The notes below the pieces were generated by a model. That model was given only the letters and a program-made list of their open reading frames with translations, was not told the origin of the DNA and did not search any database. Shown one piece after another: positions 33,458-41,747 of a stretch of 64,000 bases of DNA. Position 1 is the stretch's first letter, and each line of letters opens with the position of its first letter. Origin of the DNA: DASZUK01 sp963745595. GTDB lineage: Bacteria > Actinomycetota > Acidimicrobiia > Acidimicrobiales > RAAP-2. The DNA is taken from assembly GCA_963745595.1 (NCBI GenBank), contig CAVUYB010000015.1, positions 248,001 through 312,000 on the forward strand, in the 5' to 3' direction. Made by a program: the position numbers and the translations under genes.

Positions 33458-35989
33458 CTAGACCGACTTCATGTTGTCGAACCGGGCGTACTGGTTGAGG
33501 AACACCAGGTGGGCCGAACCGGTCGGGCCGTTCCGGTGCTTGGCCACGACGATCTCGGCCATGCCCCGCCGATCGATCGGCGTGTCCGGGTCGTACTGCT
33601 CCTCCCGGTAGATGAACAGGACGACGTCGGCGTCCTGTTCCAACGAGCCGGACTCCCGCAGGTCCGAGAGCATCGGCCGCTTGTCCTGCCTCGCCTCCAA
33701 TCCCCGGGAGAGCTGGGAGAGAGCCACCACCGGGCACTCCAGCTCCCGAGCCAGGATCTTGAGGCCCCGGCTGATCTCGGCCACCTCGACCTGGCGGTTC
33801 TCCGCCCTGGCCCGGCCGGTCATGAGCTGCAGGTAGTCGACCACGACGAGCCCGAGATCACCCTCGCTCTTCTTCAGCCGTCGCGCCCGGGCCCGGATGT
33901 CCATGACCGTCAGGTTGGGGTTGTCGTCGATGAAGATCGTCGCTTCACTGAGGCGACTGACCGCGGTACCCACCTTGCTCCAGTCCGATTCGTGGAGGTG
34001 ACCCGTGCGCATCCGCTGGGCGTCCACCTTGGCCTCGGAGGCCAACATCCGCTGCGTCAGCTCCAGGTGGCCCATCTCCAGCGAGAACAGCAGGGCCGGT
34101 CGGCGCAGCACGATGCCGACGTGGGCCAGCATGCCCAGGGCGAAGCTCGTGTTGTGCGTAGGGATCATCGCCCGGCCGGCCAGGAACAGATGCGACCGGG
34201 CGCTGACGGCGATGCACCGCACCGGTACGGTCGGCACCTCCTCGATCGCCGTCACCGCCCGTCGCGTGTGCTTGCCGTTCCGGCGATGGCTCATCGTGGC
34301 CGCCAGCCGATCCGCCTTGCGGGCCATGCGGAAGATCGGATCGAGCGGAGTCCAGCAGAACCGCCAGGCCCGCGCCGTCCGCCCGTCCGGCAACGCGATC
34401 TGGCGCTCCCGGATCGGATGGGGCTTGTGCCCCAGTGAGCTCACCAGCTCCCACGCCTGCTCCAACAGCTGCCGGTTGGCCAGGCAGAGCTCCGCCGTGC
34501 CGTTGCCGTTCGTCACCGTCCCGTCGGTGTCCATCAACCCCTGCAGCAGCGCCAGCCGCTGCTTGACCGAAGCCCGCAGGTACTGCGCCGGGACATGCTT
34601 CACCGCGCCGCGCCGCAACCCGACCGCCTGTAGCTCCCGAGTCAAGACACGCCAGGGACCCCGGTAGGTCTGCCAGGCTCCCTTTCCGGGGACCGGGGTC
34701 GTCGCCCACTGCAGGCCCGCCCGTCGGGAGAGCTTGTACCCGCGTGCCTCGAACTCGCCGACGAAGTGATCGACATCGCGGTCACCGATGGTCAACTCCG
34801 AAGACGTGGTGGTCCCGTCGCCGAGCCAGCAGCCGAGCACGTAGGGATCGACCGGGAGGTCGACGTCCGGCAGGTCGACGGCCCCGGCGAGCGGCAGGTA
34901 CCAGTTCGGGCGACGACCGCCGTCCGCCCGCAGGCCCTCGTCCAGCATCGCCTGGGTGGTGACGACCCGAGGCCGGCGCCAGCGGGCGGATTGGTCCCTG
35001 GCCAGCTGCGGATGGTCGGCCCCGCCCTGGGCGGCCAGGGCGTCCCGAGTCCGCCGAGACTTCCAGGCTGGGAAGTCGTAGGCCAGCCATCGGTGGCCGG
35101 CGTCGGCCACTACCGAGCTGCCGTCGTCGAAGCGCACGCGATAGCAGCGGTGATCGGTGAAGACCGGCGACGTATACGTCACCCGGCAGGGCACGCCCTG
35201 CTCGTCGAACACCTCGTCGCCCACGGCCAGGGTGCCCATGGTCGCCCACCCACCCGGGGTCGGGATCGGCGTGTCCAGGGCGAGCGCCTTCCCCATGGCC
35301 GGCCGGGCCCCCACGATGGTCAGGCTGGCCGGCTGAAGCCCAGCCAGGATCTCGTCGAGGTCGGTGTAGCCGGTGGCCACCCCGGTGATCCGGCCGCTGC
35401 GCTGGGCCAGCTCCTCGATCCGGTCCAGGCTGGGGAGCAGGAGGTCCTTCAACGCCTCGATGGTGTCGGTCGTCCGCCGCTGCGCCAGGTCGAAGACCTT
35501 GCGCTCGGCTTCGTCGACCGCGCCGGTCACGTCCTCGGGTACCGAGTAGCCGATCTCGGCGATCTCGCCGGCCACCCCGACCAGTCGCCGGAGCAGCGCG
35601 TGCTCCTCGACGATGTGCGCGTAATGCACGGCGTTGGCGATCGACGGCGTGTTCGCCTGGAGCGAGACCAGCAGTGCCGGATCGGCCACCACGTCCAGGA
35701 GGGACGATCGGCGCAGCTCGTCGGTCACCGTGACCGCGTCGACCGGCTCCCCCCGCTCGAACAGGCCGACGATCGCCCCGAAGATGCTGCCGTGGGCCGG
35801 CTTGTAGAAGTCGGCCGCCGAGCAGATCTCGACGGCGGCCGCGGTGGCGTCGCTGGACAGCAGCATCGCACCGAGGAGCGACTCCTCCGCTTCCAGGTTG
35901 TGCGGAGGGACCCGGGGTCCGCCGCCGGCCCCACCCCCCTCCGGAGCGGGCCGGAGGTGGCGGGGACGATCGTCGAAGGCTTGGACCAT
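33458..35989 (-). CDS. dnaB: replicative DNA helicase DnaB, interrupted by an intein
   Basis: 843 residues, of which 464 are DnaB. The N-terminal domain (~28-130) starts PHNLEAEESLLGAMLLS, then the linker helix and the RecA-like ATPase. The P-loop GARPAMGK is split after its lysine (K234) by a 379-residue intein; the host sequence resumes TSFALGMLAH. Downstream are LLFSLEMGHLELTQRML, Walker B VVVDYLQLMTG, ALSQLSRGLE and the arginine-finger region near the end. DnaB is the hexameric fork helicase, so splicing is required for viability. It is separated by 227 bp from rplI, ssb and rpsF on the same strand, the standard actinobacterial order. Confidence 0.97.
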   Translation of the reverse strand: MVQAFDDRPRHLRPAPEGGGAGGGPRVPPHNLEAEESLLGAMLLSSDATAAAVEICSAADFYKPAHGSIFGAIVGLFERGEPVDAVTVTDELRRSSLLDVVADPALLVSLQANTPSIANAVHYAHIVEEHALLRRLVGVAGEIAEIGYSVPEDVTGAVDEAERKVFDLAQRRTTDTIEALKDLLLPSLDRIEELAQRSGRITGVATGYTDLDEILAGLQPASLTIVGARPAMGKALALDTPIPTPGGWATMGTLAVGDEVFDEQGVPCRVTYTSPVFTDHRCYRVRFDDGSSVVADAGHRWLAYDFPAWKSRRTRDALAAQGGADHPQLARDQSARWRRPRVVTTQAMLDEGLRADGGRRPNWYLPLAGAVDLPDVDLPVDPYVLGCWLGDGTTTSSELTIGDRDVDHFVGEFEARGYKLSRRAGLQWATTPVPGKGAWQTYRGPWRVLTRELQAVGLRRGAVKHVPAQYLRASVKQRLALLQGLMDTDGTVTNGNGTAELCLANRQLLEQAWELVSSLGHKPHPIRERQIALPDGRTARAWRFCWTPLDPIFRMARKADRLAATMSHRRNGKHTRRAVTAIEEVPTVPVRCIAVSARSHLFLAGRAMIPTHNTSFALGMLAHVGIVLRRPALLFSLEMGHLELTQRMLASEAKVDAQRMRTGHLHESDWSKVGTAVSRLSEATIFIDDNPNLTVMDIRARARRLKKSEGDLGLVVVDYLQLMTGRARAENRQVEVAEISRGLKILARELECPVVALSQLSRGLEARQDKRPMLSDLRESGSLEQDADVVLFIYREEQYDPDTPIDRRGMAEIVVAKHRNGPTGSAHLVFLNQYARFDNMKSV
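34151..35287 (-). other. class 3 intein with LAGLIDADG homing endonuclease in dnaB
   Basis: Residues 235-613 of the DnaB precursor. The intein begins with Ala (ALALDTPIPTPGGW) instead of Cys or Ser, and ends PTHN before Thr+1. It carries the WCT triplet of class 3 inteins: Trp301 two residues after the block B histidine (GHRW), Cys592 in block F (VRCIAV) and Thr611 just before the penultimate His. Splicing should therefore begin at the block F cysteine. Between the splicing halves are two endonuclease motifs, VLGCWLGDGT (~384-393) and LALLQGLMDTDG (~479-490), both with the catalytic aspartate, so homing activity is plausible. The insertion site is the ATPase P-loop (DnaB-b position). Confidence 0.9.
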
Positions 35990-36216
35990 GGTCTAGCTAC
36001 CTTGCGGGATACGGCCTGGGGAACGGAAGGCGCGAAACCTGGGGATTCCGAATGGAAAATCCCTGATCGAGCCTGTGAACAACGCTGTGGACAAGAGAGC
36101 CGGCAGCCACGAGCGCCCGACGGGGACCGGTCTTCGAGGCGCGACGCACACTCGAAGCATGCCCCAGGGTGTGACAGATCCCGGCCGGCGCCTTCCGGAG
36201 CGCCGGGCTGGGCGGC

Positions 36217-36666
36217 TCAGCTGGCCGCGACGACCTCGACGATCACCGCGGTGGCAATGTCGGCGAAGAGGTGCACGGGCACCTCGTAGGTCCCGACGGC
36301 CTTGATCGGCTCGTCGAGTACCACCTGGTGACGGTCGAGACCGACACCTTTCTGCGCGGTGACCGCCTCCGCGACGTCGGCCGCAGTGATCGAACCGAAG
36401 AGCTTGCCGGTCGAGCCGGCCCGCGCCTCGAGACGAAGGGACGCACCGGCGAGCGCCTGGGCTTGGGCCTGGGCCGACCCGCGGTCTTTGGCCTCCCGCA
36501 GGTCACGACCCCGGCGCATCGCCGAGGCCTGACCCGTCACGCCCTCGGTGGCCACCATCGCCTGGCCGCCGGGCAGGAGGTAGTTGCGAGCGAACCCGCC
36601 GGCAACATCGACGATGTCACCGCGCCGGCCGACGCCGTCGACGTCACTTCGCAGGACGACCTTCAT
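36217..36666 (-). CDS. rplI: 50S ribosomal protein bL9
   Basis: 149 residues, normal length. N-terminal RNA-binding domain MKVVLRSDVDGVGRRGDIVDV with GFARNYLLPGGQA, a long connecting helix rich in Ala/Gln/Arg (~50-85) and a C-terminal domain with SITAADVAEAV. Its ATG overlaps the rpsR stop by one base (TGATG). Last gene of the rpsF-ssb-rpsR-rplI operon. Confidence 0.97.
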   Translation of the reverse strand: MKVVLRSDVDGVGRRGDIVDVAGGFARNYLLPGGQAMVATEGVTGQASAMRRGRDLREAKDRGSAQAQAQALAGASLRLEARAGSTGKLFGSITAADVAEAVTAQKGVGLDRHQVVLDEPIKAVGTYEVPVHLFADIATAVIVEVVAAS

Positions 36667-37184
36667 CAGCCCTCACCCTCCCCCGCGCCGTCCGGGCCGG
36701 CCGCGGCCACGTCGGCCACCACCGGCTCGGCCGCACCGTCGGTGGCCGGACTTCCCTCGGTGGCCGGACTTCCCTCGCCAGGCGACGCCGCCCGGTCGGT
36801 CGGCGCGTCCTCACTCCTCGGCCCCCGACCGCCGGGCCGATCCCCGCGGTCGCCGCGGTCACCGCGGTCGCCGCGATCACCACGGCCGCCCCGGCCTCCC
36901 GGCCTCTCGGTCACCGTCCGCTGCGTGTACGGCAGCAGGACGAGCTCCCGGGCGGTCTTGATGGCCAGCGCGATGTCTCGCTGGTGCTGGGCGCAGTTCC
37001 CGGTGACCCGGCGCGAGCGGATCTTCCCGCGGTCGCTCATGTACTTGCGGAGCAACGGGACGTCCTTGTAGTCGACCCACTCGATGTGGTCCCGGCAGAG
37101 CGCACAAGGCTTTTTTTTCACCCGCCGGTTCAAGTCCTTGGGTGCCCGACGGGCCGTCCCGCCGCGGAAGTTACTGCGTGCCAT
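36666..37184 (-). CDS. rpsR: 30S ribosomal protein bS18 with a long C-terminal extension
   Basis: 172 residues, about twice the usual 75-90. The first ~90 are ordinary bS18: KKKPCALCRDHIEWVDYKDV (Cys pair of the zinc-type form), YMSDRGKIRSRRVTGNCAQHQ and ALAIKTARELVLLPY. After TQRTVTERPG comes a Gly/Arg/Asp repeat (GG-R twice, then G-D-R five times) and an acidic Ala/Glu/Pro tail with a duplicated ATEGSPATDG-like unit. The extension should be disordered and RNA-binding at its RGG-like part. Start and stop overlap ssb and rplI, so the gene is tightly coupled. Confidence 0.95.
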   Translation of the reverse strand: MARSNFRGGTARRAPKDLNRRVKKKPCALCRDHIEWVDYKDVPLLRKYMSDRGKIRSRRVTGNCAQHQRDIALAIKTARELVLLPYTQRTVTERPGGRGGRGDRGDRGDRGDRGDRPGGRGPRSEDAPTDRAASPGEGSPATEGSPATDGAAEPVVADVAAAGPDGAGEGEG

Positions 37185-37666
37185 CAGAAAGGCTCCTCGT
37201 TGTAATCGCCGGCCGCCGGGGTCGGCTCCTGGTTCCGGACCGGCGGCGACTGCCGGCCGCCGCCGCCCTGACCGCCGCCCGAGCCGCCACCACCGGCCGG
37301 GCCGCGGCGCTCGTTCTTCGTGATCTGCGCCGACGCCCAGCGCAGCGACGGTCCGACCTCGTCGGCGATGACCTCGACCTTGGACCGGCGATCACCGTCC
37401 GGCGTCTCCCAGCTCCGCTGTTCGAGCCGTCCGGCGACGACCACCCGGGCGCCCCGGGTCAGGCTCTCGCTCACGTTCTCGGCCATCTCCCGCCAGCAGA
37501 CGACGTCGAAGAAGCTCGTCGCCTCCTCCCACTCCTGCGTCTGGCGGTTCTGCCACCGGCGGTTCACCGCCAGGCCGAACGACGCGGTCGGCTGGCCGGT
37601 GTTCGTGAACCGCAGCTCGGGGTCCCGGGTGACGTTGCCCACCAGGGTCACGCTGTTGTCAGGCAT
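37184..37666 (-). CDS. ssb: single-stranded DNA-binding protein
   Basis: 160 residues. OB fold: NSVTLVGNVTRDPELRFT, ASFGLAVNRRW, FFDVVCWREMAENV and RVVVAGRLEQRSW. The C-terminus has a Gly-rich linker (GGGGSGGGQGGGG) but ends AAGDYNEEPF, an acidic tip that keeps the terminal Pro-Phe used to recruit repair and replication partners. Located between rpsF and rpsR as in most bacteria. Confidence 0.97.
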   Translation of the reverse strand: MPDNSVTLVGNVTRDPELRFTNTGQPTASFGLAVNRRWQNRQTQEWEEATSFFDVVCWREMAENVSESLTRGARVVVAGRLEQRSWETPDGDRRSKVEVIADEVGPSLRWASAQITKNERRGPAGGGGSGGGQGGGGRQSPPVRNQEPTPAAGDYNEEPF

Positions 37667-37699
37667 CGTTCTCTCCTCGCTCCACGCCCGTCCGAGGGG

Positions 37700-38077
37700 T
37701 CAACTTGCCGGCTGCTCGGCCGGCACGGCCGCCGCGGCGCCAGTCCGGGCCCGGCCACCGGTCGACCCGCCGCCGGCCCGCTTCGTCGCCTTCTCCGGCA
37801 GCCGGACGATCTTGTGCCGGAGCACCTCGTCAGCGAGGCCGAGGAACCGGTCCAGCTCGGCCACCGTCTGGCTCTCACCGGCGAACTCGACGAGGACGTA
37901 GTAGCCCTCGCGCTTGTGCTTCACCTCGTAGGCGAACGGCCGACGTCCCCACCGGTCGACCGCCCCCGGCGTGCCGCCGTTGTTGCGAACGGTCTCGAGC
38001 AGGCGGTCGACGGCGGCCTGGATGGCCGGCGGCTCGGTGCCGACGTCGAAGATGACCATGACTTCGTAGGGCCGCAT
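37700..38077 (-). CDS. rpsF: 30S ribosomal protein bS6
   Basis: 125 residues from ATG 38077, preceded by GGAGGGAG. MRPYEVMVIFDVGTEPPAIQ, then WGRRPFAYEVKHKREGYYVL and FAGESQTVAELDRFLGLADE are diagnostic. The last ~25 residues are an Arg/Gly/Ala-rich extension. First gene of the operon; it starts within an open frame that runs further upstream without similarity. Confidence 0.96.
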   Translation of the reverse strand: MRPYEVMVIFDVGTEPPAIQAAVDRLLETVRNNGGTPGAVDRWGRRPFAYEVKHKREGYYVLVEFAGESQTVAELDRFLGLADEVLRHKIVRLPEKATKRAGGGSTGGRARTGAAAAVPAEQPAS

Positions 38078-38282
38078 GCGGCTCCCTCCCTCTGGACCGG
38101 CGGCAGACCGCTCGGGCTCCGGCGATCGGAGCAGGGTTGTCGTTCGTTCCATCGGACGCCCGTGGGCGCTCGACCGACCCGGAGATGCTAGCCGCCACCG
38201 GGCGACGGCGCCGACGGGACCGGGGAGGGGACCAGGAACGGGAACGGGACCAGCGAACTCGGTGTCAGGCCGGCGAACCCAG

Positions 38283-39218
38283 TCAGGCCGGCGCGTCGAT
38301 CTCGTCGTCCTCTGACGAGAGGGCGCGCTGCAGATCGGCCGAGGCGTGGTAGCTCTCCTCGTCGGCCGGGAACGTCCCCGCCCGGACGTCGGCGGCGTAG
38401 GCGGCGATAGCCACCGTCGCTGCTTCGCCGAGGTTGGCGTAGACCCGGGCGAACTTGGGCGGCTTCCGCGACCCCAGGCCGAGTAGGTCGTGGAAGACGA
38501 GCACCTGACCGTCACAGTGCGGTCCGGCCCCGATGCCGATCGTCGGAACGTCGACGGCCTCGGTCACCGCGGCTGCGACGACGTCGGGCACGCCTTCGAG
38601 GACGATCGCGAAGCAACCGGCCGCGGCGAGCGCCTTGGCCGCGTCCTCGAGCGCCAGCGCGGCGTCGGCACTCCGAGCCTGGACGCGGTAGCCGCCCATG
38701 GCCAGCACCGACTGCGGCGTCAGGCCGAGGTGGCCCATCACCGGGATCTCGGCCCGGATGATCGCCTCGACGACCGGCAGCCGGGCTCGTCCGCCCTCGA
38801 GCTTGACCGAGCCGGCGCCGGCCCGGACGAGGGTGGCCGCGTTCCGCACGGCCTCTTCGACCGAGAGGTGATAGCTCATCCACGGCATGTCCCCGACGAC
38901 GAGTGCACGCGGCCGGGCTCGGGCGACCGCCGCGGTGTGGTGGGCGATGTCGTCGATCGTGACGTGGAGCGTGTCCTCGTAGCCCAGGACGTTGTTGGCG
39001 ACGGAGTCGCCGACCAGAAGGACGTCGACGCCGGCCGCGTCGGCCAGTCGTGCGCTCGGCTCGTCGTACGCCGTCACCATGACGATCGGCTCGGCGCCGT
39101 CCCGGCGCTTCCGGGCGCGGACGACCGGGGCGGTCACCGGCTTGTCGTGACCAGACGACGCTGCGCCAGATGGGGTCGGGCCGGGCGGGGTAGAGGCGGG
39201 CGGGGTAGGGCTGGACAT
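38283..39218 (-). CDS. panB: 3-methyl-2-oxobutanoate hydroxymethyltransferase
   Basis: 311 residues. PanB adds a hydroxymethyl group from methylene-tetrahydrofolate to 2-oxoisovalerate, the first step of pantothenate synthesis. Family signatures: MVTAYDEPSARLADAAGVD, LLVGDSVANNVLGYEDTL (metal-binding Asp), VGDMPWMSYHLS, VKLEGG, GHLGLTPQS and GIGAGPHCDGQVLVFHDLLG. The first ~30 residues are a Pro/Ser/Thr-rich extension after a strong AAGGAGG ribosome site, absent from the core enzyme. No panC or panD in the window. Confidence 0.96.
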   Translation of the reverse strand: MSSPTPPASTPPGPTPSGAASSGHDKPVTAPVVRARKRRDGAEPIVMVTAYDEPSARLADAAGVDVLLVGDSVANNVLGYEDTLHVTIDDIAHHTAAVARARPRALVVGDMPWMSYHLSVEEAVRNAATLVRAGAGSVKLEGGRARLPVVEAIIRAEIPVMGHLGLTPQSVLAMGGYRVQARSADAALALEDAAKALAAAGCFAIVLEGVPDVVAAAVTEAVDVPTIGIGAGPHCDGQVLVFHDLLGLGSRKPPKFARVYANLGEAATVAIAAYAADVRAGTFPADEESYHASADLQRALSSEDDEIDAPA

Positions 39219-39368
39219 GGCATGCCCTCCTTGTCGGCGATGGGTGCGCTGGTGATGGATGTTGCGCTGGCGGCGGGCGTGTTACGCAGGTGCCGCCGGT
39301 CCGGCCGTGCAGCCCCGCCTCACCATCCTGCCCCGTCGCCCGTCGGCGGTCTAGGGCTCTCTGGCGGT

Positions 39369-39833
39369 CTAGGCCCTTTTGCCGGTCTTGCCCGCCTTGT
39401 CGGCCTTGCCGGCCCGCGACGCCCGGGGCACCCGGCCGCCGGCCTGGTACTTGCGGGTGAGGTGGTGCCAGGCACACTCCGGGCAGACCTCGACGGCGTA
39501 ACAGAGGACCGGTTCCGGACGGCGGTGCAGCCGGTTCAGCTCGGCGACCGTCCCCGGACAGCGCCCTCCCGGCGGCAGCCCGGCGCCGAAGACGTACGTC
39601 ACCTGCACGGTGGCGGCCGACTCGCAGATCGGGCACTGCTCGTCGGTCGGGCGGCCGACGTTGCGGGCGGCCCGGAGCAGCTCGGGGTGGGCGTCGCACA
39701 CGTCGACGAGCCCGAGACGCCCTTTCTGCACATCGCGGACGACCGCGTTGCGGGCCAACCGGTACTCGACGCGCGCCTCGACGCTCGGCGCCTCGGGTCG
39801 CCCCGATGCCCCCTGTCCGGAGGTCACGGTCAC
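39369..39833 (-). CDS. DUF5318 family zinc-ribbon protein
   Basis: 154 residues from GTG 39833, 6 nt after TAGCCT (leaderless). Two Cys pairs, CPICES and CPECAWHHLT, with VEYRLARNAVVRDVQKGRLG before them, identify DUF5318, an actinobacterial family of unknown role that in mycobacteria (Rv0049) lies near the PadR and ino1 genes, as here. A basic Lys/Gly/Ala tail ends the protein. Divergent from the PadR gene. Confidence 0.82.
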   Translation of the reverse strand: MTVTSGQGASGRPEAPSVEARVEYRLARNAVVRDVQKGRLGLVDVCDAHPELLRAARNVGRPTDEQCPICESAATVQVTYVFGAGLPPGGRCPGTVAELNRLHRRPEPVLCYAVEVCPECAWHHLTRKYQAGGRVPRASRAGKADKAGKTGKRA

Positions 39834-39891
39834 GCCGCAAGGCTAGCGCTGCGGACCTGCGCCAGCCGCGGCTCTCGAATGCGCGCGTCGT

Positions 39892-39908
39892 TATATCGGT
39901 CCGATATA
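39892..39908. promoter_or_regulatory. perfect palindrome over the PadR promoter
   Basis: TATATCGG-T-CCGATATA: 8-bp arms, fully paired, around one base. Its right arm overlaps the -10 TATAGT (39905-39910), which is followed 7 nt later by the PadR ATG. It is probably the autoregulatory PadR operator. The divergent DUF5318 start is 59 bp away, so both genes could be affected. Confidence 0.72.
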
Positions 39909-39917
39909 GTGGTCGTG

Positions 39918-40547
39918 ATGTTGGACCTGGCCATCCTCGGGCTACTCGAGGATCGGGAGCTGCACGGCTACGAGATCCGACGCCAGCTCCGCGACGGTCT
40001 CGGCCTGCTCGCCAACGTCTCGTTCGGTTCGCTGTACCCGGCGTTGGCGCGGTTGGAGGCCGGCGGCGCCGTGGTGACGACCGAGCCGGCGGCAACCGTC
40101 GCCCCGGTGACCGCGCCGCCGACCGGCTCGCTCAGCGGCGAGTGGGCCGTGCTGCGGGCCCGCCACCGGGCCGGTGGTCGTGGCCGCCGATCGCGCAAGG
40201 TGTACCGGATCACCGACGAGGGTCGTCGGCTGTTCGCCGAGCTGCTGGCCGGCGGCGGTGCGGACGATGCTCGCAGCTTCGGGCTGCGGCTGGCGTTCGC
40301 CCGGCACCTCCCCCCCCAGGCCCGCCTCGGACTGCTCGAACGGCGCCGGGCCCAGCTGGCCCAGCGTCTCGACGAGGTCCGGGTGGCCGGCACCGACCGC
40401 GAGCTGGACGTCTACGCCCGCTCGGTCGTCGAGCACACGGCCGAGGGCGTCGAGCAGGACATCCGATGGCTGGACCGGATGATCGAGGCCGAGCGGTCCG
40501 CGGCAGCGGTTCCGGCCGGCCGGCCAGAAACGCCAGTAAAGAAGTGA
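39918..40547 (+). CDS. PadR-family transcriptional regulator
   Basis: 209 residues from the leaderless ATG 39918. The winged helix starts LAILGLLEDRELHGYEIRRQ and SFGSLYPALARLEAGGAV; a Gly/Ala/Arg-rich insert of about 40 residues lengthens the wing before RKVYRITDEGRRLFAELL. The C-terminal coiled dimerisation domain follows. It lies directly upstream of ino1 (46 bp), the same pairing as Rv0047c/Rv0046c in mycobacteria, so control of inositol synthesis is a reasonable guess. Confidence 0.9.
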   Translation: MLDLAILGLLEDRELHGYEIRRQLRDGLGLLANVSFGSLYPALARLEAGGAVVTTEPAATVAPVTAPPTGSLSGEWAVLRARHRAGGRGRRSRKVYRITDEGRRLFAELLAGGGADDARSFGLRLAFARHLPPQARLGLLERRRAQLAQRLDEVRVAGTDRELDVYARSVVEHTAEGVEQDIRWLDRMIEAERSAAAVPAGRPETPVKK

Positions 40548-40593
40548 CAGTGAAGAAGCGACACGGAGAACCACGGAGAAGAGGAGTGCACCG

Positions 40594-41691
40594 ATGAGCA
40601 CCGTTCGGGTGGCGATAGCCGGCGTGGGCAACTGCGCCAGCTCCCTCGTCCAAGGGATCTCGTACTACAAGGACGCCACACCCGACGACATCGTCCCCGG
40701 CCTCATGCACGTCACGCTCGGCGGCTACCACGTCCGCGACCTGGTGCCGGTGGCGGCGTTCGACGTCGACGCGGCGAAGGTCGGCACGGACCTCGGCAAG
40801 GCGGTCTTCGCCGGGCTGAACAACACCATCCGGTTCGCCGAGATCGGCGACCTCGGCGTGACGGTCCAACGCGGGCCGACCCTCGACGGCCTCGGCCGGT
40901 ACTACCGCGACGTCGTCGACGAGTCGCCGGAAACCCCGGTCGACGTCGCCCAGGCCCTCCGCGACGCCCGGGCGGACGTCCTCGTCTCGTACCTGCCGGT
41001 CGGCTCGGAGGAGGCACAACGGTTCTACGCCCAGGCCTGCCTCGACGCCAAGGTTGCCTTCGTCAACGCCATCCCGGTCTTCATCGCCTCCGACCCCGAG
41101 TGGGCCCGGCGGTTCCGGGAAGCCGGCGTGCCGATCATCGGCGACGACATCAAGAGCCAGGTCGGCTCCACGATCGTCCACCGCATCCTGACCCGCCTCT
41201 TCGAGGACCGCGGACTGGCGCTCGACCACACGTACCAGCTGAACGTCGGCGGGAACATGGACTTCCGCAACATGCTCGAACGGGAGCGACTGGAGTCGAA
41301 GAAGGTGTCGAAGACCCAGGCGGTTACCAGCCAGATCGAGCACACCCCGCTGCCGGCCGACGACGTCCACATCGGCCCGTCCGACCACGTCCCGTGGCTG
41401 AAGGACCGCAAGTGGGCCTACATCCGCATGGAGGGCCGCAACTTCGGCGACGTGCCGCTGAACCTCGAGCTCAAGCTGGAGGTGTGGGACTCCCCCAACT
41501 CCGCCGGCGTGATCATCGACGCGGTCCGCTGCGCCAAGTTGGCGCTCGACCGCGGCATCGGCGGCCCGCTGTTGGGCCCGTCGTCCTACTTCATGAAGTC
41601 GCCGCCGGTGCAGTACCACGACGACGAAGCCCAGCGGCTCGTCGAGGAGTTCGCCGCCGGCGATCCCGGTCCCACCTGGCCCGAGGACTGA
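40594..41691 (+). CDS. ino1: myo-inositol-1-phosphate synthase
   Basis: 365 residues, the short actinobacterial form. Converts glucose-6-phosphate to inositol-3-phosphate using NAD, feeding phosphatidylinositol and mycothiol synthesis. Evidence: VRVAIAGVGNCASSLVQGI (NAD loop), AAFDVDAAKVG, VSYLPVGSEEAQRFYAQAC, NAIPVFIASD, GDDIKSQVGSTIVHR and YQLNVGGNMDF with catalytic lysines. RBS GAAGAGGAG upstream; probably co-transcribed with PadR. Confidence 0.96.
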   Translation: MSTVRVAIAGVGNCASSLVQGISYYKDATPDDIVPGLMHVTLGGYHVRDLVPVAAFDVDAAKVGTDLGKAVFAGLNNTIRFAEIGDLGVTVQRGPTLDGLGRYYRDVVDESPETPVDVAQALRDARADVLVSYLPVGSEEAQRFYAQACLDAKVAFVNAIPVFIASDPEWARRFREAGVPIIGDDIKSQVGSTIVHRILTRLFEDRGLALDHTYQLNVGGNMDFRNMLERERLESKKVSKTQAVTSQIEHTPLPADDVHIGPSDHVPWLKDRKWAYIRMEGRNFGDVPLNLELKLEVWDSPNSAGVIIDAVRCAKLALDRGIGGPLLGPSSYFMKSPPVQYHDDEAQRLVEEFAAGDPGPTWPED

Positions 41692-41747
41692 GGCCGGGCT
41701 CACCGGGGCCGTCCCACCACCGAGAACGGCCGGCGGACGGGCGGCTA

